A DNA stretch of 64,000 nt from Campylobacter concisus (GTDB lineage Bacteria; Campylobacterota; Campylobacteria; Campylobacterales; Campylobacteraceae): assembly GCF_003048775.2 (NCBI RefSeq), contig NZ_CP049272.1, positions 1,767,321 to 1,831,320 on the forward strand. Reading direction: 5' to 3'. Numbering within the stretch: position 1 is the stretch's first letter; every line of letters starts with the position of its first letter. A program made the translations under genes and the position numbers. Shown piece after piece: positions 10,227 to 18,971 of this stretch. The notes below the pieces were generated by a model. That model was not told where the DNA came from. It made no database searches and saw only the letters and a list, made by a program, of their open reading frames with translations.

Positions 10227-11795
10227 ATGCAACAAGATTTATATTTTTATGCCGCCATATTTTTAGGAGTACTATTTTTGATTGCGATATTTGTCATCTA
10301 CTCATTTAATAGAGACAAACTCGAGCTAAAAAGAAATTTGACACAAAGAGAGCAAGAAAATTTTGAAATTTCATCAAATTTTGCAAATTTATCATCTCAA
10401 AATAGTGAAAATTTGCAACTAATCAGCGAACAAAAAGCAAGGCTTATGTCAAATCACGAGCGAATATACGAGCTTATCGGTGAGATCGATTCGCTAAAGA
10501 CCAAAATAGCACAAAAAGACGAAGCTGAAGATGCGATGGAGCGTGTAATAAACGAGCTTAAAGAGAGTATCGGTACAGCAAATGAACGAGCTAAAAACAA
10601 TGAAACAAATTTTAATGCGGCACTAACCGAACTAAATCAAAATAAAAATGCTTTAGTTGAAGCAAGTGAGAGAGAAAATAGATTAAAACGTGATATGGCT
10701 GTCCTTAGAAATGAAATAGAAGCAAAAGAAAATAGCCTAAAAGAGCAAGAGGCAAATTTATTAAAAGTAAAAAATGAGTTAAATTTGGAATTTTCTAATC
10801 TTGCAAATAAAATATTTGAAGAAAAAAGTGCAAATTTTACACAAAATAGCCAAAATTCTTTAGATCTTTTACTAAAGCCACTAAAGGAGCAAATTTCAAC
10901 CTTTCAAGAGCGCGTAAATGCAGTCCACGATGCATCAGTTAAAGGCATGAGCGCACTAGGAACGCAGATTAAGCAAATAAGTGAAATTGGTATCTCAATG
11001 TCAAAAGAGGCAAATTCACTAGCCACTGCACTAAAAGGTAGCAATAAAACACTTGGAAACTGGGGTGAAATACAGCTTGAACGCACATTTGAGGCTTCTG
11101 GGCTTGTAAAAGATGAGCATTACCTGACACAACAAAATTTCAAGAACGAAGAAGGCAAACGTCTTATTCCTGATTTTATAGTAAAGATACCAGATGGCAA
11201 ACACCTAATAGTTGATTCTAAAGTCTCACTTATAGCTTACGAAAAGGCTATCACGGCCAGCAATGAGGAGGAGCTAAATTTAGCATTGAAAGAGCATATT
11301 GCTTCTATGAAAAATCACATAGATAGCTTAAATAGCAAGAATTACGGCGAGATCGTACCTGATAGCCCTGATTTCGTATTGATGTTTATACCAATTGAGC
11401 CAGCATATATCGAGGCTATGAAATTTGATAGTTCTCTTTTTGACTACGCATTTCAAAAGCGTGTAATACTAGTATCTCACACTACGCTTATGCCTATTCT
11501 TCGCACAGTGGCAAATTTGTGGCGAATAGAGCGTGGCAATGAAGAGGCCAAAAATATCGTAAAGAGTGCGATTAAAATTTATGATAAAGTCCGCAATGTG
11601 GCCGAGCATATGAATAGACTTAGCAATACACTAAATACTGCAAATAAACATTTTAACGCCCTTGCATCAAGTTTTAGTGGTAGAGATGGCCTTGTTAGTA
11701 GACTTGAAAATTTTAAACGCTTGTCCCCAGATGAGCAAAAAGATATAGAAGTAAAAGAGATCGGCGTAAATAACGAATTAGAAAAAGAGGATTAG
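10227..11795 (+). CDS. rmuC: DNA recombination protein RmuC
   Basis: RmuC family proteins limit inversions and recombination at short repeats; a PD-(D/E)XK-type nuclease core is expected. The 522-residue protein has an N-terminal membrane anchor (about residues 8-24), a long coiled coil (about 30-190) and the RmuC domain beginning near GNWGEIQLERTFEASGL. The PDFIVKIPDGKHLIVDSKVS block carries likely catalytic acidic and Lys residues. It is followed by a hairpin shared with the convergent gene at 11825. Length and domain order match the family. Confidence 0.94.
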   Translation: MQQDLYFYAAIFLGVLFLIAIFVIYSFNRDKLELKRNLTQREQENFEISSNFANLSSQNSENLQLISEQKARLMSNHERIYELIGEIDSLKTKIAQKDEAEDAMERVINELKESIGTANERAKNNETNFNAALTELNQNKNALVEASERENRLKRDMAVLRNEIEAKENSLKEQEANLLKVKNELNLEFSNLANKIFEEKSANFTQNSQNSLDLLLKPLKEQISTFQERVNAVHDASVKGMSALGTQIKQISEIGISMSKEANSLATALKGSNKTLGNWGEIQLERTFEASGLVKDEHYLTQQNFKNEEGKRLIPDFIVKIPDGKHLIVDSKVSLIAYEKAITASNEEELNLALKEHIASMKNHIDSLNSKNYGEIVPDSPDFVLMFIPIEPAYIEAMKFDSSLFDYAFQKRVILVSHTTLMPILRTVANLWRIERGNEEAKNIVKSAIKIYDKVRNVAEHMNRLSNTLNTANKHFNALASSFSGRDGLVSRLENFKRLSPDEQKDIEVKEIGVNNELEKED

Positions 11796-11797
11796 GA

Positions 11798-11820
11798 TAT
11801 GGCTAGAAAAACTAGCCATA
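11798..11820. terminator. Hairpin between convergent rmuC and 11825 gene
   Basis: A perfect 9-bp stem TATGGCTAG / CTAGCCATA with an AAAAA loop lies between two convergent genes. The following T-tract is weak, so termination strength is uncertain. Confidence 0.55.
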
Positions 11821-11824
11821 AAAT

Positions 11825-12115
11825 TTATTTTAAAAGACCTTGTTTTTTCATTTGTTCCATTACTTGAGCAAACATCTCTTTAGCTTGTTTGCAAGTAGCG
11901 TCTTGTTGCTCTTTTGGAAGTGCAGCAAGTTGGTCCATTGATTGCTTCTTTTGATCTTCATAAATTTTTACTTGTTGCTCTTGACCAGCTTTTTTGTAAG
12001 CTTCGACCATTTTGTCGATGTCTGAGAAGTATGATTTGCAAGTATCTGTAAGATCTGCAGCGTTTAGGCTTAGTGCAAAGCCAAGAGTAGCTAAAACTAA
12101 AAGTGATTTTTTCAT
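11825..12115 (-). CDS. Small secreted helical protein (DUF5339-like)
   Basis: This 96-residue protein has a clean Sec signal peptide (MKKSLLVLATLGFALSLNA, cleavage after the ALA/NAA region). The short mature helical domain is rich in Lys, Gln and Met with two cysteines (DLTDTCKSYF and DATCKQAKEM) that may form a disulfide. It resembles the small periplasmic DUF5339 family, whose function is unknown. The start has a strong ribosome binding site (AAGGAGAAAG). It is a single gene. Confidence 0.75.
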   Translation of the reverse strand: MKKSLLVLATLGFALSLNAADLTDTCKSYFSDIDKMVEAYKKAGQEQQVKIYEDQKKQSMDQLAALPKEQQDATCKQAKEMFAQVMEQMKKQGLLK

Positions 12116-12180
12116 CTCTTTCTCCTTATAAAAATTTAAAATAATTATAGTACTTTTTGCTTATAAGAGAGTAAATTTGA

Positions 12181-12221
12181 AATAAAAAATTCATAGCCAA
12201 AGCTCTAAGCGCCTTGGCTAT
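12181..12221 (-). terminator. Terminator of rrc
   Basis: ATAGCCAA and TTGGCTAT (12193-12221) pair across a GC-containing loop. On the minus strand the stem is followed by GAATTTTTTATTT. Confidence 0.65.
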
Positions 12222-12230
12222 TTTGGCTTT

Positions 12231-12875
12231 TTAGCCTAGGAATTCGCGCTTAAAATACTCTTTTGGAGCTTTGCAAAGCGGGCAAGCACCTGGAGCTTTT
12301 TTGCCTCTGTGAACGTGTCCGCAGACCTCACAAACCCAGATATCTTCTTCATCACTCTCAAAAAAGCCCTCTTCATCAAGCATCTTTTTAAGCTCTAGAT
12401 ACTCCCTCTCATGCTCAACCTCAACCTTGCCGATCGCGTTAAATAGCCTCTCAACATCTCTTAGCTCTTCTTCTTTTGCGATCTTTGCAAAGTCTGGATA
12501 CATTGTCGTATGCTCGTAGTTTTCGCCAGCTGCTGCATCAAGTAAATTTTTATCCATCTTATCGATCGGATCGTTCATTAGCTCGTGATATTTTTTAAAC
12601 TCCGCTCTTGCGTGCCATTTCTCATTTTCAGCTGCCTCGTAAAAGTGCCTAGCAATAGCATGATAGCCTGCTTCTTTGGCTAGATCACCGTAAAGCTCAT
12701 ACTTGTTTCTAGCTTGTGATTCGCCAGCAAATGCCTTCATCAAATTTACCGCTGTTAAATTTTCAGTGATGCACTTCATCTCTTCGCCGCAACAGGTTAG
12801 TGTACCGCCGCCAACCTTTTGCACCTCGATCTCGTTGCCGCATTTTTCGCATTTGTATGTTTCGTACTGTCTCAT
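12231..12875 (-). CDS. rrc: Desulforubrerythrin (rubredoxin-oxidoreductase/rubrerythrin chimera)
   Basis: This 214-residue protein combines three iron domains. They are an N-terminal desulforedoxin-type centre (YKCEKCGNEIEV with the later TCCGEE), a central four-helix diiron rubrerythrin domain (about residues 40-170, with repeated E/H ligands such as AGESQARNKYE), and a C-terminal rubredoxin (VCEVCGHVHRG and CPLC). This is the architecture of C. jejuni Rrc, a peroxide-reducing protein for oxidative stress defence. The ATG at 12875 is preceded by AGGAGTC and starts directly at the desulforedoxin domain; the longer frame to 12917 adds 14 unrelated residues. A TATAAT-like -10 is visible upstream at 12907-12912. 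Confidence 0.93.
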   Translation of the reverse strand: MRQYETYKCEKCGNEIEVQKVGGGTLTCCGEEMKCITENLTAVNLMKAFAGESQARNKYELYGDLAKEAGYHAIARHFYEAAENEKWHARAEFKKYHELMNDPIDKMDKNLLDAAAGENYEHTTMYPDFAKIAKEEELRDVERLFNAIGKVEVEHEREYLELKKMLDEEGFFESDEEDIWVCEVCGHVHRGKKAPGACPLCKAPKEYFKREFLG

Positions 12876-12906
12876 TTTGACTCCTATTTTGATAAATTTT
12901 GAGTGG

Positions 12907-12912
12907 ATTATA
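12907..12912 (-). promoter_or_regulatory. Candidate -10 box of rrc
   Basis: On the minus strand GGTTATAATCC gives a perfect TATAAT about 30 bases before the rrc start. Confidence 0.5.
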
Positions 12913-12948
12913 ACCAAATAATTAAAATAAGTAAATAATAATTTTTAT

Positions 12949-12966
12949 TGATAACGTATATTATTA
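12949..12966. promoter_or_regulatory. Fur/PerR-like palindrome upstream of rrc
   Basis: TGATAACGTATATTATTA is a near-palindrome of the TGATAA-n6-TTATTA kind, upstream of the rrc -10. Ferric-uptake-family regulators bind sites of this sort, and rrc encodes an iron protein of oxidative defence. Assignment by eye in AT-rich DNA is weak. Confidence 0.3.
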
Positions 12967-12968
12967 TT

Positions 12969-13193
12969 TTATTTTTTACACAAAATTTGTGTGAGTTTTG
13001 TTACAAATGGAGAGACTAGCAAAAGCACAGGATACGCCACTATAAAGGCTTTTACATAAGCAATTAGCCAAATTTTTACAAAGCCATCAATAAAACCAAG
13101 GTTTAGATATGTCAGCACAAATGACATGAAAAAAGCCATAAATGCTGACATTATAAACGCAAAAACATATTTATAAAATTTTGCTGGTATCAT
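12969..13193 (-). CDS. Small two-span membrane protein (DUF2798-like)
   Basis: This 74-residue hydrophobic protein has two transmembrane helices (about residues 8-32 and 44-66) and a basic C-terminus, in the pattern of DUF2798 proteins. Its ATG overlaps the stop of the upstream oxidoreductase gene by four bases (ATGA), so the two are translationally coupled. Function unknown. Confidence 0.75.
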   Translation of the reverse strand: MIPAKFYKYVFAFIMSAFMAFFMSFVLTYLNLGFIDGFVKIWLIAYVKAFIVAYPVLLLVSPFVTKLTQILCKK

Positions 13194-13750
13194 GAAATTT
13201 TGCCTATCAGCTCCTCTAGCCTCTTTGCATGATCAAGCGCCTTTTGCCTCATCAAAGCAAGCTTTGCCTCATCGTGCCTGCTCTGATATGATAACCCTCC
13301 GCTATAAACATAGCCTGCAAACTCCATACCACACATATTTGCTAACGCCTTAAGTGACGGCAAAAATTCCTCTATCTCATAGCGCTGAAGCGCCTCTTTT
13401 TTATAAAGCTCCTCAGGCGAGCCAGAAGTAAATGAAAGCACCAGCTTTTTGCCACGTAGCTTATCTCCCTTGCTGCCATGAGAGAAGCCATGAACTAGCA
13501 CATCCTCAAACCACTTTTGCAAAAGTGACGGCACGCCGTACCAGAAAAATGGATAAACAAGCACGATTACATCAGCTTTTACTAGCTTTTCTTGCTCGGC
13601 TTTTACATCGATAGCATAGTTTTTATAAAGCTCGCTTAGTATGTCAAATTTAGCCTCTGGCAGGTGCTTTTTTAGCTCGCCCAAGATGATCTTATTCGCA
13701 AAAGAATTTTCAAGGTCGGTGTGACCTGATACGACTAAAATTTCACTCAT
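13190..13750 (-). CDS. NAD(P)H-dependent flavin oxidoreductase (KefF/MdaB family)
   Basis: The 186-residue protein has the flavodoxin-like fold markers MSEILVVSGHTDLENSFANK and VYPFFWYGVPSLLQKWFEDV and the LSFTSGSPEELY segment. Family members reduce quinones or nitro compounds with NAD(P)H in the cytosol. It is coupled to the downstream DUF2798-like gene and lies just downstream of the esterase genes. Codon use looks like the rest of the window, unlike the GC-rich relative at 243-794. Substrate unknown. Confidence 0.87.
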   Translation of the reverse strand: MSEILVVSGHTDLENSFANKIILGELKKHLPEAKFDILSELYKNYAIDVKAEQEKLVKADVIVLVYPFFWYGVPSLLQKWFEDVLVHGFSHGSKGDKLRGKKLVLSFTSGSPEELYKKEALQRYEIEEFLPSLKALANMCGMEFAGYVYSGGLSYQSRHDEAKLALMRQKALDHAKRLEELIGKIS

Positions 13751-13779
13751 TTTTGCCCCTTAAATTTACTTTCTTAAAT

Positions 13780-15352
13780 TTACTTACAAACAAAGCTACT
13801 TGCCTTGCTAGCATCTCCGCCCACGTATGTAGCCACCTTTGGATAGGCACATACTAAAAATTCCTTGCCAGCGTAGGTCCTACTTTTTGCTAGCATTCTC
13901 TTTGGCGCTTCACCCTTTTCATGCCACGCTTCAAGCGCACCAAGCGGATCGACGTCATCTATGCCGTTGCCGCCACCGCAGTGGTTCATCCCAGGTAGCG
14001 CAAAAAAATGCCGCGAAATTTTGGCTATTTTCATTATCAGCCTCTAGCTTTTTAAACCAATCCCTTTGATCTTTTGCCGAGAAAACTGGGTCTGAAACGC
14101 CAGTTACGATGATTATCTTGCCGCCATTTGCGCTAAATGTGCTAAGGCTTGTTGAGATGGCGTCATTTATCGCTGCGGTCTCGAAAGTCTTTGGCGTGTC
14201 TTTGTCAAAGTCAAAATTTATCGTGTCAAAATTTGGCTGTGCTGGCGTTAGAAAATAATAATTCACCGAGCCGCTTGAAAGCGTGATATTTCTAGCGTTT
14301 GGCTTGGTGCTTTGTGAGTCGCCCAGCTTCCACTGCCTCCAGCCCTCAGCGCTCACGCCTGAGTCGTAAAACCAGCCGCTATAAATTTGCTCGCCCTTGC
14401 TGTTTTTGGCTCCGTTAAAGATTTTCTCTATCGCCTCTATCTTTTGCTTCTCTAAATTTAGACTTTTTGGATCAAATTTGCACGCCTCCCAAGCATTGAT
14501 GATCCCATCTTTTAGTCCGTCTAAGCCGTCACATTTTTCTAGCACGGCGTGGCTTAGCTTGTCAAGGTCGTCCTTAGTTAGGGCATTTGCAAAAATTTTC
14601 TCGCCTTTTTCATTTTTCGGAGCTATCTTCATAAGGGCTTGGTTGTCCCACTGCTGAGCGATCGCCGCGCGAGATAGCCTAAAGCCAGGGTTTGCAGCGA
14701 TGACGCCATCAAATTCAAGTGGATAGCGCTGGACTGCGATTAGTGCTGCCCTACCGCCATTTGAGCAGCCCATGAAGTAGCTATGTTTTGGCTTTTTGGC
14801 GTATGCGGTGGCTAAAATTTGCTTAGATGCGTCCGTTACCTTGCCGATCGCCTGATAGGCGTAGTCTAGCCTTGCTTGCTGATCTAGCCCAAACTCTGCC
14901 GTTGGCTCTGGGTGTCCTGAGTTTGTTGTAACTACCGCGTAGCCTCTAAGAAGCGCTGGCGTGGCTGTGCTTGTTCGTATCGGCACTGCGCCAAGAGCAG
15001 GTGCTACAAAGCCGTCCATACCGCCCCCACCTTGAAATAAAAATTTCTCATTCCACTGCTCTGGCAGCCTTAGCTCATAGTCTATCGCATACTCTTTGCC
15101 ATCTGAGCCGGTGCGCTTATATAGTTTGCCATGCACCACGCAGTGAGGCTTTGCTTTGATAGTGTTTTTACTGCCACCAGTTAGCGCAGACATCTTATCG
15201 GCTGATACTTCGCCACTCTCATTCCACACCGCGTCTATCATCTCGTTGTTTAAAATTTTCACATCTTTTAAACTCTCACATCCAGCCCTATCAAGGGCAA
15301 AAGCTGTGCTACTAACAAGTGCTAGTGCGCAAAAAAGTGAAATTTTCTTCAT
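13780..15352 (-). pseudogene. Tannase/feruloyl esterase family gene with a frameshift
   Basis: Family members are secreted serine esterases of phenolic esters. The first frame (15352 to 13955) encodes a signal peptide (MKKISLFCALALVSSTAFA), then a tannase/feruloyl esterase body with the nucleophile motif YFMGCSNGGR. It then runs out of frame after SQNFAAFF. The second frame (14034 to 13780) continues with ALPGMNHCGGG and DDVDPLGALEAWHEKG, the conserved C-terminal tannase block carrying the catalytic His. The break is at a run of seven A on the plus strand (14002-14008); six would restore one continuous protein of about 520 residues. A real decay event, a slippery phase-variable tract or a sequencing error are all possible. 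Confidence 0.85.
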
Positions 15353-15360
15353 AACATCTC

Positions 15361-16041
15361 CTAAAATTTTACCTTGCTAAATGAGATCTCGTTCTTAAGA
15401 CCAAAGCCGTCAAATTCATCTATTAGCCCCGCTCGCTCTTTGGCGTAAGCCTTGTAGTTTTCGCTGTGGCGGTAGCTCTCAAAGCTAGCTTCGTCTTTGT
15501 AAATTTCAACCAGCACCCACTTGTTTGGCGCGTCCTTTTGACTAAAGGCAAACTGTGCAAATGCAGCGTCATCTACGCTTTTTTGCATATATTTTTTGAT
15601 GATCTTTTCAAATTTCGTATCGCTTTTTGCTAAGAGGCTTAAATTTGTGATGTGAAAGTAGGCATCTTTTAGGCGCTCTGACGTTAAATTTTTAGAAAAC
15701 GCAGCCCTCTTTTTCACGCTTGTAGCCTTTTTGCTAGCCAAAATTTCAGCGCTTGCGCTTGCAAATTTCTTAAAATGCGCCGAGCTTAGATGCTTTTTAT
15801 AAGCCGCCTCATCCTCATAAAACTCAAGCACGTAAAATAGCTCTGGCTTACTCTTTGCACTCGCAAAAAAGATCGCCTGCGTGCCTGGCTCACTCTTTGA
15901 GCTAAGGATATTTTCCCTGCCAAGCTGCTTTAGCAAGCTCTTGTTATTTGGCGTTGAAAGCAGCTCGTATAAGCTCACTTTCGCCTCCGCCCCAAAGGCA
16001 AAAGCTGCCGAAAATACTAATAAAAATAGCTTTTTAATCAT
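15361..16041 (-). CDS. Exported protein with two antibiotic-biosynthesis-monooxygenase-type domains
   Basis: The 226-residue protein starts with a signal peptide (MIKKLFLLVFSAAFAFG), then shows two similar alpha/beta-barrel half-domains. Each carries the ABM-type pattern (VLEFYEDEAAYKKHLSSAHF and LVEIYKDEASFESYRHSENY). Single-domain relatives such as YgiN oxidise quinols without cofactor. The duplicated and exported form here has no assigned substrate. The ATG at 16041 is preferred over the TTG one codon earlier because AAGGAAA is better spaced. It lies between two esterase genes, 12 bases after the upstream one, and probably shares their transcript. Confidence 0.75.
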   Translation of the reverse strand: MIKKLFLLVFSAAFAFGAEAKVSLYELLSTPNNKSLLKQLGRENILSSKSEPGTQAIFFASAKSKPELFYVLEFYEDEAAYKKHLSSAHFKKFASASAEILASKKATSVKKRAAFSKNLTSERLKDAYFHITNLSLLAKSDTKFEKIIKKYMQKSVDDAAFAQFAFSQKDAPNKWVLVEIYKDEASFESYRHSENYKAYAKERAGLIDEFDGFGLKNEISFSKVKF

Positions 16042-16056
16042 CAAATTTCCTTAAAT

Positions 16057-17493
16057 TTATTTCTCAACCACTCTTTTAATCCAAGCAAAAAGCTCGTCTA
16101 AATCGTAGTCGCCGCCATGTCCTTGTCCCCAGACCGCTTCAAAATCAACCTCTTTGCCAGCATTTTTAAGCGAAAGCGCGAGCATAGCAGGTACGGCAAG
16201 GGCTAAGTCGGTGTCGTTTGTGCCCTGTCTTATGCGGTAAAATTTCGCCGCTTCATTATTTTTAGCGTAGTTCATCGCATTCATCATCTTTATGACGCTA
16301 GCGTCTGCCATCTCGCCGCCGCTTCGCTCTTTTGCAAATTTAGTAAAGTGCTTTGCAGGCGTTTTGCTATCGCCAAAGAGGTCGTTTTCAGGATTTTCTA
16401 GCCCAAATCCGTCAAAGGCAACCACCGCTTTAGCGCGTTTTAGCGAAGCGATGAAGTCTTCTAGCTTAAATGTATATCCAAGCGAGCAGCCCTGCGTGTC
16501 AAGAGTTATAAATTTAGGTGTGAGCGTGTTTTTGTCGCTGCTTTTTGTAGCGGTAAATGCCTTTGAGATGAGGGCGCTTATATACTCTTTGAAGCTGCCC
16601 TCGCCGTTTTCATCAAGGCTTAGCGCGTGGCCTTTGGCGTCTTTTAAATTTAGCGAGTTTAGATAGGCTGGGAATTTGCTCTTTAGCTCGCGCGAGAGCT
16701 CTTGTTGTGTGGCGTTTAGCTCGCCCGTGATAGTCTTTGGCTTTTTGATCCTGTCGTTAAAAGTGTTCGCGTTAAGACTTGAAAGATCAAGCCTTTCAAA
16801 TTTATCCAAATCCCCAAACATCCACTCATACGCCTCGTCCTCATGCTCTAAATTTATCACAGGGCAGTAGGCTGAAGCGGCATAAATTTGATCGTCTGCC
16901 TTTGTAGCGCCTAGCTCTTTAAGATATGGCTCATACTCTTTTGCCCCTGCGCTTGTGCCAAGAAGTGCCGACATCGCGCCGCCTGCGCTCGTGCCGTTTG
17001 AGATTATTTTATTTGCGTCGCCTGGCATAAATTTGTCGTTAAATTTAAGATATCTAACAGCCGCTTTTAGATCGACTATCGCAGCTGGGGCTTTGCCGAT
17101 AAATTTCTCGCCATCTTTTAGCGTCCTGCCCCTAGCGCCAACGCTTGCCACGACGTAGCCTCTAAGAAGCGCTTCAAGGGTGGCATTTGGCTTTTCGTTT
17201 TGGATTTCTGGCTTTTGTGGCATTGCGCTCATGTAGCCACCGATAGCATTTGGCATAAAAATGGCCGTCTTTTGGTCGCCAAATTTATCCTCTGGCACGT
17301 AGAAATTTAAAATCTCATAGTCGCTAACTGGCTTTGATACATAGACTATGCCCTCATAAGCTCTAAATTTAAGCGTCCTCTCGCCAACTTGTACGCTTTT
17401 TAGCTCAAATTTCTTTTCATTAAATTTAAGCTCGCCACCAAAGCAAGCGCCTACTAAACAAACCCCTAAAATAGCAACTCTAACGCCTTTCAT
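16057..17493 (-). CDS. Exported alpha/beta-hydrolase, subtype B tannase-like
   Basis: This 478-residue protein has an N-terminal signal peptide (MKGVRVAILGVCLVGACFGG) and an alpha/beta-hydrolase fold. The nucleophile elbow is NGTSAGGAMSALLG (GxSxGG), as in subtype B tannases of the Lactobacillus TanB type. A C-terminal GQGHGGDYDLDELFAWI segment supplies the likely catalytic His. Activity on gallate or other phenolic esters is inferred from the fold; related esterases have other substrates. The neighbouring frameshifted gene is also a tannase-family esterase, so the cluster may once have handled host-diet phenolic esters. Confidence 0.78.
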   Translation of the reverse strand: MKGVRVAILGVCLVGACFGGELKFNEKKFELKSVQVGERTLKFRAYEGIVYVSKPVSDYEILNFYVPEDKFGDQKTAIFMPNAIGGYMSAMPQKPEIQNEKPNATLEALLRGYVVASVGARGRTLKDGEKFIGKAPAAIVDLKAAVRYLKFNDKFMPGDANKIISNGTSAGGAMSALLGTSAGAKEYEPYLKELGATKADDQIYAASAYCPVINLEHEDEAYEWMFGDLDKFERLDLSSLNANTFNDRIKKPKTITGELNATQQELSRELKSKFPAYLNSLNLKDAKGHALSLDENGEGSFKEYISALISKAFTATKSSDKNTLTPKFITLDTQGCSLGYTFKLEDFIASLKRAKAVVAFDGFGLENPENDLFGDSKTPAKHFTKFAKERSGGEMADASVIKMMNAMNYAKNNEAAKFYRIRQGTNDTDLALAVPAMLALSLKNAGKEVDFEAVWGQGHGGDYDLDELFAWIKRVVEK

Positions 17494-17563
17494 GATCTGC
17501 CTTTTTATTTTGTCCTACTTTTTGCTTTACTAGCCTTGGCGTAGGCTACCAGGGCTTTAGCGC

Positions 17564-18304
17564 CTAGTTATCTTTTGGCTCGTATTTGATCGCGTAGTCA
17601 AATTTTGGCTTGCTTAAACTAAACTCAAAGCTATCTCTATCGACCGAGCCAACGCAGTAATGGCTATCATAAAGGCGAAGCAAAAACTCCGCCATCTGCT
17701 CGCTCGTGTGGTACTTTTTAAACGCCTTGTCGTAATCGTAGCTCTCTTTGCTAGTTGCCACCATGCCAAATTCTGTCTTTGTGGCAGCTGGAGCTAGGAC
17801 TTTTGCCTGCATTTTTGCCTGCTTGTCCTGTGCTAGCTCGTGGTAAAGTCCCTCGCTAAAGGCACTTACGAAAAATTTGCTAGCGCAGTATGTGACGGCA
17901 TTTGGCACGATCTTGTAGCCACCTATCGAAGAGATGTTTATAAGCTGCGTATCTTTGTCTTTGTATTTTTTAGTAAAGAGCGTTGAGAGCGTGACAAGCG
18001 AGATGATGTTTAAATTTATCATCTGCGTGATTTTTTCTAAATTTTGCTCGCCGACCTTGTTGTAGTCGCCAAAGCCAGCGTTATTTATAAGCGCTTTTAA
18101 CTCAAATTTTTCTAAATTACGCCAAAGAGCTAGGGTATTTTCTTGATTTGAAAGGTCGCAAAGCTCTATCACCACATCGACATTTGCAAATTTGGCTATC
18201 TCGCTTTTTAGCTCTTCTAAAAGCTCGCCACGCCTTGCAAATGCCTTTACCGCGGCCGCTCCTATGCCTGAGCTTGCTCCAGTGATGGCGATGTATCTTT
18301 TCAC
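17564..18304 (-). CDS. Short-chain dehydrogenase/reductase, N-terminal segment missing
   Basis: A classical SDR: it has the nucleotide motif TGASSGIG, the NNAGFGDYN motif, catalytic Ser in NISSIGGY and the active-site YCASK. At 246 residues it is short by about 15 at a specific place. After KAFARRGELLEELKSEI the usual second beta strand and cofactor-selecting Arg region are absent, as if an in-frame deletion joined two RRGE-like repeats. The GTG start overlaps the stop of the upstream gene (GTGA). Cofactor binding is probably impaired, so the product may be inactive even though the frame is open. Confidence 0.82.
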   Translation of the reverse strand: MKRYIAITGASSGIGAAAVKAFARRGELLEELKSEIAKFANVDVVIELCDLSNQENTLALWRNLEKFELKALINNAGFGDYNKVGEQNLEKITQMINLNIISLVTLSTLFTKKYKDKDTQLINISSIGGYKIVPNAVTYCASKFFVSAFSEGLYHELAQDKQAKMQAKVLAPAATKTEFGMVATSKESYDYDKAFKKYHTSEQMAEFLLRLYDSHYCVGSVDRDSFEFSLSKPKFDYAIKYEPKDN

Positions 18305-18942
18305 TTCGCGTACTCCATCGGGCTATAAATTTTGACACCCTCGCTGTGGTCATCTTGCGCTACTTGCACGATCACCTTAGCGATGTCAGACGCTCTCATC
18401 GGACGATACTCGTCAAAAAAGCCTTTTGGGATAAATTTAAACGCCTTTATCGCTAGATACTCGCCAAGTCTAAATTCCTTTCTCTCAGCCTCGATAAGTG
18501 GCAGCCTAACGACATGAAACGAGCTATATCCAAGCTCTTTTATCTTTGCTTCTGCCTGACCTTTTGCCTTTAGGTAAAACGAGCCTGACTTTCTGTTTGC
18601 CCCTGCGGCTGAGAGTAAAACAAAGCGTTTTGCGCCGCACTCTAAGCCAAATTTAGCGAAATTTATCGGATAGGTCACATCGACTTTGTAAAACTGCTCT
18701 TTGTGCTTTGCCACTTTCATCGTCGTGCCAAGCGCGCAAAATACATCATCAGCGATAAATGGCACCTCATCTTTAAAATCATCAAAATTTACTATCTTTA
18801 CTTCAAGCTTTTCATGAGTAAAATTTAGTTCGTGCCTAGCAAGGGCGATAACCTTACTGTAATGCTCGCTCTGGCATAAATTTTTTAAAATCTCACTTCC
18901 CAAAGCGCCACTGGCTCCAGCTATAAGGGCGATCTTTTTCAT
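18301..18942 (-). CDS. NAD(P)-binding Rossmann protein (atypical SDR, HTATIP2/YbjT-like)
   Basis: This 213-residue protein has an N-terminal Rossmann motif (IAGASGALGSEILKNL) and the typical DDVFCALGTTMK and RFVLLSAAGANRKS blocks of NAD(P)H-binding atypical SDR proteins. These often lack the classical YxxxK catalytic pair and their substrates are mostly unknown. It is translationally coupled to the downstream SDR by a 4-base overlap and lies 29 bases after the iron alcohol dehydrogenase gene. Confidence 0.8.
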   Translation of the reverse strand: MKKIALIAGASGALGSEILKNLCQSEHYSKVIALARHELNFTHEKLEVKIVNFDDFKDEVPFIADDVFCALGTTMKVAKHKEQFYKVDVTYPINFAKFGLECGAKRFVLLSAAGANRKSGSFYLKAKGQAEAKIKELGYSSFHVVRLPLIEAERKEFRLGEYLAIKAFKFIPKGFFDEYRPMRASDIAKVIVQVAQDDHSEGVKIYSPMEYAK

Positions 18943-18971
18943 ATCTTTCCTTTGTAAAATTTAGATAAATT

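Noticed and set aside
17505..17563. Hairpin between the SDR and the 16057-17493 gene
   Set aside because: The 8-bp stem with wobble has no T-tract in either direction, so I do not list it as a terminator.
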